A stretch of DNA of 64,000 bases. Source: CAIVVT01 sp963757265 (lineage in GTDB: Bacteria > Acidobacteriota > Terriglobia > Bryobacterales > Bryobacteraceae). The DNA is taken from assembly GCA_963757265.1 (NCBI GenBank), contig CAVWRA010000006.1, positions 3,063,439 to 3,127,438 of the forward strand, in the 5' to 3' direction. Below the pieces are notes generated by a model, which saw nothing but the letters and a program-made list of their open reading frames with translations, was not told where the DNA came from and ran no database searches. Of this stretch, positions 23,324 through 30,572 are shown one piece after another (position 1 is the stretch's first letter; each line of letters opens with the position of its first letter). The translations under genes were made by a program, and so were the position numbers.

Positions 23324-26240
23324 AGGAGAGAGTTCGCTGAGGCCGGCGGGCCAGATCGTCTTCTCGGCCGAGGCGTGGCTGGAAGAGGCGGCCGCGCAGG
23401 GCGCCGGGGCGGTGAGCGACGAACGCGTCGCGCCCGAACGGCGCGCCGAGCTGCTGGAGCGGCTGGTGAAGGAGATCGGCCGCGAAGTGTATGCCGACAG
23501 TGCGCGGGCGGAGAAGCTGGTGGAGGCTTGCGACGCGCTGGCCGGCCTGTTGCCGGGCAAAGCGGCGGAGGGCAAGGCGGTGCGGGCGCGGGGCCATTTG
23601 CAGTTCGCGCGCAGCCAGCACAGCGAGGCCGCGGCGCTATATGAGCAGGCGATCGGGTTGTTCCGGCTGGCGGGCGACCGGCTGGAGCTGGCACTGACGA
23701 TGTCGGGCGCGTTGCAGGCGTTGATCTACCTCGGACAGTATGCCCGGGCCGAGGAGTGGTGCCGCTCGGCGGAACAGGTGTTCCGCGAGGAGGGCGACGC
23801 GCTGCGGCTGGCGCGGCTGTACAGCAACCGCGGCAACGTGCTGTTCCGCCAGGACCGCTACGTGGAGGCGCTGGAGTCCTACCAGGCGGCGCGGCAGGAG
23901 CTGGGCCGGATCGGCAACGCGCGGGACGTGGCCTCGGTGATCACCAACATGGCCACGGTGCAGATCAGCATGGGGCGCTTCGAGGAGGCGCTGAGCTCCT
24001 ACCACGAGGCGCGGAAGCGCTGCCAGGACGCCGGGTTGCCGCGCATGGCGGCGGCCGCGGATTACAACATCGCATACCTGTATTACTTGCGCGGGGATTA
24101 CCTGCGAGCGATCGACATCTACCGTCACACGCGCGTGCTGTGCCATGAGCTGGGCGACCCGTACCACGAGGCGCTGTGCGACCTGGACGAAGCCGAGATG
24201 TACCTGGAGCTCAACCTGAGCCGGGAGGGGGCCCGGCTGGCGCGGCGGGCGGCGATGCGGTTCATGGCGTTGGGGATGAACTACGAACGGGCCAAGGCCA
24301 TGGTGAGCGAGGCCGTGAGCCTGCATCACATGGGCGCGGCGCCGTACGGGCGGGCGCTGATGCGGCAGGCGCGCGACATCCTGTCGCGCGAAAGCAACCA
24401 CTTGTGGCCGGCGCTGATCGACCTGTATCTGGCCATCTCCTACCTGGGCGAGGAGCAGACGGTGGCCGCGAGCCGGCTGGCGAATCGTGCCAGCGTGCGG
24501 TTGTCCGCGGGCGGGCTGCCGGGGAAATCGGCCTTGTGCGACCTGGTGCGGGCGCGGGTGCGGCTGCGTTCGGGGAGCGCCCGCGACGCCCGGGCGCTGT
24601 GCCAGCGGGTGCTGCAACTGCCGCCCGAGGAGCGGCTGTCCTCGATCGAATACCTGGCCTGGTTCACCCTGGGCGAGGTGGAGGAGCACGACCGCAACTG
24701 GCTGCCGGCGTGGGAGGCCTGGCAGCGGGCGCGGGAGGCGGTGGACCGGCTGCGCAACAGCCTGGGGGGCGAGGATCTGCGCATTTCGTTTCTGAAGGAC
24801 AAGGTGGAAGTCTACGAGAACCTGGTGTGGTTGTGGATGAACCGGTTGTCGGGGACGGAACACGGGCCCACGCCGCGGCTGGCGCTGGCGCTGCTGCAGG
24901 AGGCCAAATCGAGGAGCCTGGCGGACCTGCTCGAAACGCCGGCGTCCGGCGCGGCCAGGGCCGGCGTCAAAGATGAATTCGCGGCATTGCGGATGGAGCT
25001 GGCGTCGCTGTACCGGCGGATCGAATCGGCCATGCTGGCCAGCGGTGCGACCGAGGCTCAGGTGCGCCACCTGGCCCGGCAGGCGCGCGAGATGGAAGAG
25101 ACGATGGCCGACCGGCTGCGGGACGAACGGCTGGAGATCAGCCGGCCGGCCGCCGAAGGAGTCCGGGCGGCGAGCGGGCGCGAGGGTAGCGACGTCCAGA
25201 GCGCACTGCCGAAGGAAGCGCAACTGGTGGAGTATTTCGCGGTGCGCGGGCACTACGTGGCGGCGCTGGTGACGCATCGCCATGTCGAGTTCGTGGAGTT
25301 GGGGCCGGTCGAACCGGTGATCGCGCAGGTCCGGCTGGCGCGCTTCCAACTGACGAAGTTCCGGCTGGGCCGGGAGTATGCCGAGAAGTTCGCGCCGCGG
25401 CTGCAGGACGCGATTCGCCAGCACCTGCGCGGGCTGTATGACGAGCTGATCCGGCCGTTGCGCCGCAAGCTGCGCGAGCAACACCTGGCGATCGCGCCGT
25501 ACGGAATTCTGCATTTGCTGCCGTTTCACGCCCTGCTGGACGGCGACCGTTGCCTGTCCGATGAATTCACGATCTCCTATACGCCCAGCGGCGGGGTGCT
25601 GGCGGCGTGCCTGAGGCGGCCGGCCAGCACGGCCGAAGGGAACGTCGTTTTCGGGATCCCGGATGCCCGCAGCCCGGCCATCGAGCGCGAGGCCAGGCAC
25701 GTGGCGGGCCTGCTGAGGGAAGCGCAGCTTCACCTGGGCGCCGAGGCCAACGAGAAACGGCTGCGCGAGGTGGCCGCGGAGGCGCGGGTGTTGCACATCG
25801 CCACGCACGGGTTTTTCCGCCGGGATAATCCGCTGTTTTCGGCCATCCGGCTGGGCGACGGCTTCCTGAGCCTGTTCGATCTTTACCGGCTCAACCTGAA
25901 GGCCGACCTGGTGACGCTGAGCGGCTGCAGCACGGGCCTGAGCTTGGTGGTGGGCGGGGACGAATTATTGGGGCTCACGCGCGGCCTGCTGCACGCCGGC
26001 GCCAGAGCGGTCCTGCTCAGCCTGTGGGACGTGCAGGATGAGAGTACCGCAGAATACATGACGACATTCTATGGAAACCTGGCCGCAGACCGGACAGTGG
26101 CCGAAGCCACGCGCGAGGCTGTCAGGAAGTTGAGGAATAAGTACGAACACCCCTATTTCTGGGCCCCATTTCATCTAGTCGGGGACTGGAGTGTCAAAGT
26201 AGGGTCCCGGCGCCCGGTTTGCGAAGAAAAAACCCCCTAG
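23307..26240 (+). CDS. TPR-CHAT domain cysteine protease
   Basis: Up to 977 aa. Residues about 60-520 hold TPR repeats (for example ARLYSNRGNVLFRQDRYVEA, TNMATVQISMGRFEEALSSY, YNIAYLYYLRGDYLRAIDIY). A coiled helical linker follows (540-640), then the CHAT caspase-like domain from about 640, with catalytic His834 in HIATHGFF and Cys874 in LSGCSTGL (numbered from the first possible start). CHAT proteases are gated by their TPR arm; known partners include Csx29 and bacterial conflict proteins. Start is uncertain: a TTG at 23307 inside the sigma gene, or a non-ATG codon near 23337 behind GAAGGAGAG. No signal peptide, so cytoplasmic. Probably acts on a neighbour such as the anti-sigma-like protein. 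Confidence 0.9.
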   Translation: MASRGEGESSLRPAGQIVFSAEAWLEEAAAQGAGAVSDERVAPERRAELLERLVKEIGREVYADSARAEKLVEACDALAGLLPGKAAEGKAVRARGHLQFARSQHSEAAALYEQAIGLFRLAGDRLELALTMSGALQALIYLGQYARAEEWCRSAEQVFREEGDALRLARLYSNRGNVLFRQDRYVEALESYQAARQELGRIGNARDVASVITNMATVQISMGRFEEALSSYHEARKRCQDAGLPRMAAAADYNIAYLYYLRGDYLRAIDIYRHTRVLCHELGDPYHEALCDLDEAEMYLELNLSREGARLARRAAMRFMALGMNYERAKAMVSEAVSLHHMGAAPYGRALMRQARDILSRESNHLWPALIDLYLAISYLGEEQTVAASRLANRASVRLSAGGLPGKSALCDLVRARVRLRSGSARDARALCQRVLQLPPEERLSSIEYLAWFTLGEVEEHDRNWLPAWEAWQRAREAVDRLRNSLGGEDLRISFLKDKVEVYENLVWLWMNRLSGTEHGPTPRLALALLQEAKSRSLADLLETPASGAARAGVKDEFAALRMELASLYRRIESAMLASGATEAQVRHLARQAREMEETMADRLRDERLEISRPAAEGVRAASGREGSDVQSALPKEAQLVEYFAVRGHYVAALVTHRHVEFVELGPVEPVIAQVRLARFQLTKFRLGREYAEKFAPRLQDAIRQHLRGLYDELIRPLRRKLREQHLAIAPYGILHLLPFHALLDGDRCLSDEFTISYTPSGGVLAACLRRPASTAEGNVVFGIPDARSPAIEREARHVAGLLREAQLHLGAEANEKRLREVAAEARVLHIATHGFFRRDNPLFSAIRLGDGFLSLFDLYRLNLKADLVTLSGCSTGLSLVVGGDELLGLTRGLLHAGARAVLLSLWDVQDESTAEYMTTFYGNLAADRTVAEATREAVRKLRNKYEHPYFWAPFHLVGDWSVKVGSRRPVCEEKTP

Positions 26241-26526
26241 AGTCTATATCGATCGGCGCGCCCGCGTCCCATTACCAGTGTCGGTGTGTATCTGCCGGTG
26301 GGGTGCGGTGTGCCGTACCCCTATTTGCCGTTGGGACCGGAGGAATGCTGGCGCCTGCCACATGGAGGGTAGACGACTGTGATGAACCTGCGGGAATTGG
26401 GCGGGCTGAACAGAGCGCCATAAACGCCACCAGTCCGCCCAGCGGCAGCATTTTACGCTGCAGGGTGTGAAATGTCTCTCCGAACGGCGGTTCAAATATG
26501 AGCCTCGGTAGAGGTTTGTGGGCCCT
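26241..26526 (+). other. Gap between TPR-CHAT and anti-sigma-like genes
   Basis: No gene seen. The region ends in the tandem 23-bp repeat at 26527-26572 and an AT-rich leader, so it probably carries a promoter for the 26642-28700 genes. No clear rho-independent terminator for the CHAT gene was found. Confidence 0.5.
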
Positions 26527-26572
26527 ATTTCGGCGACAAAAGGGTTTAAATTTCGGCGATTAAGGAGTTTAA
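26527..26572 (+). promoter_or_regulatory. Tandem 23-bp direct repeat, candidate regulator or sigma site
   Basis: Units 26527-26549 and 26550-26572 begin with the identical atttcggcga and end gtttaa; 19 of 23 positions match, with no spacer. They lie 70-115 bp upstream of the anti-sigma-like start, where an operator or an ECF promoter would be expected. The two-turn periodicity (23 bp) would place bound proteins on nearly the same helix face. Confidence 0.5.
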
Positions 26573-26641
26573 TAGGAGACGTGTGTCTTGAATCAGCCTT
26601 AGGTCGGAAGACCCAAGGAGATAAGGAAAAACCAAAAAAGT

Positions 26642-27295
26642 ATGCATCACCTGGACGCTACGGATTGGATTGATTACGTGCGAGGAGTAATGCCAGAAGC
26701 GCAAGCGCGTCTGGCAACAGCTCATCTGCACGAAGGTTGTCCCAGTTGCGAAGAAACGGCGCGGCTGTTCCGGCGAGTGAGGGAAACGACCGCTCGCGAA
26801 GTCAAGGTTCCGGATTTCGCCGTCGCCATGGCCAAGGCGATCCTCCGGCCTGCAGCCAGCGCCAACGTGGATCTTGCACGGGTCGTATTACGCCGGCTGA
26901 AGGCGACGCTGGTGTACGACAGCCTGTTCGACTTACAGCCTGCCGGAGCGCGTTCGCTGCCGCTCGGTTGCGGCAGCCGGATGCTGCTGTTCCGCGCGGG
27001 CGAGTATTCCGTGGATCTGCGACTCGAGTCGGAGGTGGAGCGGCTGAATTGGACGCTGGTTGGACAGTTGTCCAATGACGAGAATCCTACCGACGCGATG
27101 TCCAACCTGCCAGTCCTCGTAATGGCTGGCAAGAAAGTGGTTGGCAAGACGTTCAGTAACGATTTCGGGGAGTTCGTGCTGAACGATCTGCCCAGGCAGA
27201 GGCTGCGCTTGTGTGTGCCGCTGGCTTCGCAAGGCCAGCAGATCGACGTGGCCCTGAGTCGTTTCAACGAAAATTCCGATCCGGAAAGAAATTAA
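26642..27295 (+). CDS. Anti-sigma-like zinc-finger protein with C-terminal beta domain
   Basis: 217 aa. The N-terminal part (WIDYVRGVMPEAQARLATAH) leads into HLHEGCPSC (His28/His30, Cys33, Cys36), the zinc-finger style of anti-sigma factors (family consensus HLxxGCxxC). There is no membrane segment, so it would be a soluble anti-sigma. The C-terminal segment VVGKTFSNDFGEFVLNDLP resembles a carboxypeptidase-regulatory-like beta-sandwich unit. AAGGAG lies 21 bp before the ATG, longer than ideal. It is followed after 22 bp by the subtilase gene. Binding the ECF sigma at 22730, and cleavage by the CHAT protease, are inferences from context. Confidence 0.65.
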   Translation: MHHLDATDWIDYVRGVMPEAQARLATAHLHEGCPSCEETARLFRRVRETTAREVKVPDFAVAMAKAILRPAASANVDLARVVLRRLKATLVYDSLFDLQPAGARSLPLGCGSRMLLFRAGEYSVDLRLESEVERLNWTLVGQLSNDENPTDAMSNLPVLVMAGKKVVGKTFSNDFGEFVLNDLPRQRLRLCVPLASQGQQIDVALSRFNENSDPERN

Positions 27296-27317
27296 GGGAA
27301 ATAAGGGGAAAAACAAG

Positions 27318-28700
27318 ATGCTGCGGCGTAGTGAATTGATGAAAAGATCACAGAGCTGGATGGTTCGCGTGCTGGGAGTGTTCGCGCTTCTGGCGCTGCT
27401 TTGCGGGTCGGCTTTCGCCGGCCAAGGCTACATTCTGAAGACCCAGGGCAACAATCTGACGACGGTCGCCAATACGTATGGGCTAACCCTGCAACGCCAG
27501 ATCTTCTCGAATCAGAATTTCTCCATCGGCGTGGTTTCGGTGCCCGACAATGCGGATCCAAGCCTGGCGCCGACTGTTGCGGCGGACCCCAATGTCCTCG
27601 GCTTCTCGGCTGATCGCGTTCTGCCGGGCAAGTCGCCCGCGATTCCGACGCTGAACCAGGCCGTCACCAGTCTCCAGGCCTGGCTGCTGTCCATGCAGAA
27701 CTACCAGCAGAAGACCAACTCCTATTTCAACCAGCCGGCATTCCATTTGATTGGCGCTCCGGCTGCGGGACAGGGCAAGGGCGTCACGGTGGCCGTGATC
27801 GACACCGCGGTCGATCCGACGCACCCGCTGCTGGCAGGCAAGCTCGTTGCCGGCGCCGATTGCGTGGGCAGCGTGGGCAGCGCCTGCGCAGGCGGGATTC
27901 CGTCGATCTGGAACGACGCGATGCTGGCCCAGAGCACGGTGATCATCCTCGAACAAAGCACCGTGATCATTCTGGAGCAGAGCACGGTGATCATTCTGGA
28001 ACAGAGCACCGTGATCATCCTGGAAAGCAACACCGCCACGGCTTTGGCGGGCCAGCAGTTGCCGGCCGACACGGGCCATGGGACGATGGTCGCGAGCCTG
28101 ATTGCCGGGGCCGCCCCCGGGGCGTCGATCATGCCGATTAGGGCTTTCAATGCAGATGGCTCGGCCAGTCTTTCGGATATTGTCGCCGCAATCTACTATG
28201 CGGTGAACAATGGGGCGCAGGTCATCAACATGAGCTTCTCCACGCAGGATGACGACTCGCTCTCGGACGCCATTGAATGGGCCACCGCGAAAGGCGTAGT
28301 GTGCGTGGCATCGGCCGACAATACGAATTCAAACGCCGCCGTTTATCCGGCCGCCTACAACGGTCCGGGCCAGCAGGTGATCGGCGTCGGATCTGTGGAT
28401 TCCATGACCGGCCTGTTCAAGAGCAGCTTCAGCGAATACGGCCAGCCGAGCGTGGACCTGTACGCGCCGGGCGAAAACCTGGTCGCGGCCTTCCCGGGCA
28501 ATCACTTCGCGCTGGCGTCCGGAACTTCCTTCAGTTCGGCCCTGGTGTCGGGCGCCGCCGCCACGCTGATCTCGAAGAAGCCGGGTGACACGTTGCAGAA
28601 CTACGTGAGCGCGCTGACCAACAACGGCCCGCAGGTTTGGAGTCCGGCCGACGGAACGCATCGCCTGAATTTGAACGCGGCCTTGAAGAATCTGCAGTAG
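27318..28700 (+). CDS. Secreted S8 subtilisin-like serine protease
   Basis: 460 aa from ATG 27318 (a second ATG at 27339 is equally good). A Sec signal peptide ends near residue 35 (FALLALLCGSAFA). The catalytic triad is complete: Asp162 in VAVIDTAVD, His254 in DTGHGTMVAS, Ser404 in ASGTSFSSALVSG. Between Asp and His sits an insertion of four identical QSTVIILE units (residues 205-236), not part of the normal subtilase fold. A propeptide of about 100 residues precedes the catalytic domain. Co-transcribed with the anti-sigma-like gene; probably an output of the sigma/CHAT circuit acting outside the cytoplasm. Confidence 0.93.
   Translation: MLRRSELMKRSQSWMVRVLGVFALLALLCGSAFAGQGYILKTQGNNLTTVANTYGLTLQRQIFSNQNFSIGVVSVPDNADPSLAPTVAADPNVLGFSADRVLPGKSPAIPTLNQAVTSLQAWLLSMQNYQQKTNSYFNQPAFHLIGAPAAGQGKGVTVAVIDTAVDPTHPLLAGKLVAGADCVGSVGSACAGGIPSIWNDAMLAQSTVIILEQSTVIILEQSTVIILEQSTVIILESNTATALAGQQLPADTGHGTMVASLIAGAAPGASIMPIRAFNADGSASLSDIVAAIYYAVNNGAQVINMSFSTQDDDSLSDAIEWATAKGVVCVASADNTNSNAAVYPAAYNGPGQQVIGVGSVDSMTGLFKSSFSEYGQPSVDLYAPGENLVAAFPGNHFALASGTSFSSALVSGAAATLISKKPGDTLQNYVSALTNNGPQVWSPADGTHRLNLNAALKNLQ
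27930..28025 (+). repeat. Four tandem 24-bp units encoding QSTVIILE x4
   Basis: Units start at 27930, 27954, 27978 and 28002. The encoded octapeptide is identical in all four while third codon positions differ (cag/caa, acg/acc, atc/att, ctc/ctg), so the peptide is kept by selection rather than by a recent slip alone. Confidence 0.92.
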
Positions 28701-29064
28701 GGAGCGTCGGGAGGCGGGACCTGCACGCCCGCCCTCCGAGTTGGATCGGACCTGCATTTCCTGCCGCGCCCGGCGCGAGGAGCCGGAGCGCGGGGGCGCC
28801 TTGGTTCTCCCCGCGGCGACAGCGCCGCGTGCGGAAACAGGGCGCAGCGTGTACGCTCAGGCCCATGCGCGAGCCGCAGCAAGGCAGCGGCGGGAAATGC
28901 AGGTTGTGCCCCTCAGGCGCGTTCGCGCCGCGACATCTTTCCTTCCTCCTAGCACAACATCCGTGCACTGACTGCGGCGATCCATCGCGCGTGGTGAACC
29001 CGTGGCCCCCACCGGGCGGAACAGGCAGCACGGCAAGTGGCGAAAAACAGCTCCGGAAAAGTGA
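28701..29064 (+). other. 364-bp gap after the subtilase; no gene
   Basis: GC-rich with several overlapping short frames on both strands, none with family character. No terminator was identified for the subtilase transcript. It ends in the minus-strand terminator described next. Confidence 0.5.
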
Positions 29065-29090
29065 AAGGGCAGGTCCGAAGATCTGCCCTT
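29065..29090 (-). terminator. UUCG-capped terminator of the 29116-29322 gene
   Basis: Read on the minus strand, aagggcag and ctgccctt pair and extend inward to a TTCG tetraloop closed by C-G, followed by a T-rich tail (tttcactttt). It sits 25 bp past the stop of the small gene. The C(UUCG)G loop is exceptionally stable. Confidence 0.7.
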
Positions 29091-29115
29091 ATGAAATCGC
29101 GGATGGAGAAAAAAA

Positions 29116-29322
29116 CTACTTCGCCTTCTTCTGCTTCTGCTGGCCGACGCGGATCTTGAACTGCTTCTGCTGCATCTCTTCCCAGGTCTTCCAGTCGAAG
29201 CGCTTTTTGGCGTCTTCGAGGTAGTCATTGGGGTCCACGCCCTTGGGGATGACGGCCATCAGGGTCGCCCACGCGCCATGCGGGCTCTGGATGCGAAAAC
29301 GACGGACATTGGGAATCGACAT
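29116..29322 (-). CDS. Small conserved basic hypothetical protein
   Basis: 68 aa from the ATG at 29322; a longer upstream reading runs into the MITE-like element and is rejected. It is a compact protein (VRRFRIQSPHGAWATLMAVI, then a charged helix YLEDAKKRFDWKTWEEM and a Lys-rich tail GQQKQKKAK). No named family. A well-formed terminator follows it, supporting a real transcript. The basic tail may contact nucleic acid. Confidence 0.65.
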   Translation of the reverse strand: MSIPNVRRFRIQSPHGAWATLMAVIPKGVDPNDYLEDAKKRFDWKTWEEMQQKQFKIRVGQQKQKKAK

Positions 29323-29348
29323 AACGCTTCCAATATAGCATGTGGACC

Positions 29349-29616
29349 AGGGCCTGTTCACGCTACCCGAACGGATGGCGTTGCGCGCGAAAAGCGTCTC
29401 AGACGAGGCGGAGGGCGATGACTTTGGCCCTTCCAAGGCGAGGACGACAACGAAGGCTGAGGCGGTTTTCGCCGCAACCCGGAGGGACGCGCGCCGTTTC
29501 CCCGATTTCCGCGTCGCTCGTCGCTCGCCGCACGCCCGGTATGCGTCGATCCTCGCTCCTGGAACTCGGAAAAACCGGCTCCCGTCGCCACCGTCCGCGT
29601 AGTGTGAGCAGGCCCT
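29349..29616. mobile_element. MITE-like element with 26-bp terminal inverted repeats
   Basis: The ends 29349-29374 (agggcctgttcacgctaccc...) and 29591-29616 are inverted copies, matching at 21 of 26 positions. The 268-bp interior encodes nothing and contains no transposase. The right end abuts the stop codon TAG of the epimerase gene at 29615-29617. A target-site duplication is not evident. It separates two convergent-free minus-strand genes. Confidence 0.7.
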
Positions 29617-30505
29617 AGCACCGCAGCAGGTCCCGCAAGGCCGGACCGAGCTCCGGCCAATCGAATTGGAAACCGGCTTTCCATGCTCTTTCCGGGGCCA
29701 CCCTCAGGCTGCCCAGGACAATGCCGGCCATCTCCCCGTAGAGGAGTTTCAAGGCCAGAGCCGGGACCGGGAAAAACGCCGGACGGCGCAAGGCCAGGCC
29801 GAGCGCATGCGTAAAATCGGCATTGCGGACAGGATTCGGGGCCACCGCGTTGACCGGCCCCGCGACCGCCGGATTTTCCACGGCCCAGGCGATCATCCGC
29901 ACTAGGTCGTGGAGGTGAATCCAGGACATCCAGGACTGGCCGCCGGCGATGGGTCCGCCGATACCGGCCCGGAACACCGGCAGCATTTGCGCCAGCGCCC
30001 CTCCGCCGGGATCCAGGACCACGCCAATCCGCAGCGAGACCGTCCGCAGGCCCAGTTCCGTAGCCGCCTGGGCGGCGTGCTCCCACTCGATGCACACCTC
30101 GGACAGAAATCCGCAGCCGGGCGCCGCGCCCTCGGGCAAAATCTCGTCCCCGCGCGAGCCGTAATAGCCGATGGCAGATGCGCAGACCAGGACGCCGGGG
30201 CGGACGGGCAGGGCGCCGAGCGCGCGGAGCAGGGAGCGCGTCCCCTGCACGCGGCTGGAGCGGATGCGGCGCTTGACGTCCGCGCTCCAACGCTGCGCCA
30301 CCGGCTCGCCGGCCAGGTGCACCACGGCGCCCGCGCCCAGCAGGGCCTCCTGGGGCGGCGGCCCACCTTCGGGATCCCAGGCATACCAGCCGGGCAGGGA
30401 AGCGGCCCGGCGGCTCAGGCAGACGATCTCGTGACCCTGCCGCGACAAGTGCGCGGCGAGGCGCCTTCCGATGAACCCCGTCGCGCCGGTGAGGATGATT
30501 TTCAT
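29615..30505 (-). CDS. TIGR01777 family NAD(P)-dependent epimerase
   Basis: 296 aa extended-type SDR. Cofactor motif TGATGFIGRRL at residues 6-16, VVHLAGEPVAQRW (the family's HLAGE signature), ASAIGYYGSRG with the catalytic Tyr region, and SWIHLHDLVRMI late in the protein. TIGR01777 members (YfcH-like) are cytoplasmic nucleotide-sugar epimerase relatives of unsettled function. The stop codon lies at the edge of the MITE-like element, so the last residues may have been altered by the insertion. Confidence 0.92.
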   Translation of the reverse strand: MKIILTGATGFIGRRLAAHLSRQGHEIVCLSRRAASLPGWYAWDPEGGPPPQEALLGAGAVVHLAGEPVAQRWSADVKRRIRSSRVQGTRSLLRALGALPVRPGVLVCASAIGYYGSRGDEILPEGAAPGCGFLSEVCIEWEHAAQAATELGLRTVSLRIGVVLDPGGGALAQMLPVFRAGIGGPIAGGQSWMSWIHLHDLVRMIAWAVENPAVAGPVNAVAPNPVRNADFTHALGLALRRPAFFPVPALALKLLYGEMAGIVLGSLRVAPERAWKAGFQFDWPELGPALRDLLRC

Positions 30506-30572
30506 GCCGCCCCTGTCCCAGCCCGCACAACGCGCAACAGGCGCCGGCGGGTCCGTGCCAACCCGGCAGGCC

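Noticed and set aside
22730..26240. Type III-E CRISPR (Craspase) locus
   Set aside because: There are no CRISPR repeats, no gRAMP/Cas7-11 effector and no adaptation genes; only the TPR-CHAT/sigma pairing is similar.
27930..28025. CRISPR-like array
   Set aside because: The 24-bp units have no spacers, lie inside the subtilase frame and encode an identical octapeptide.
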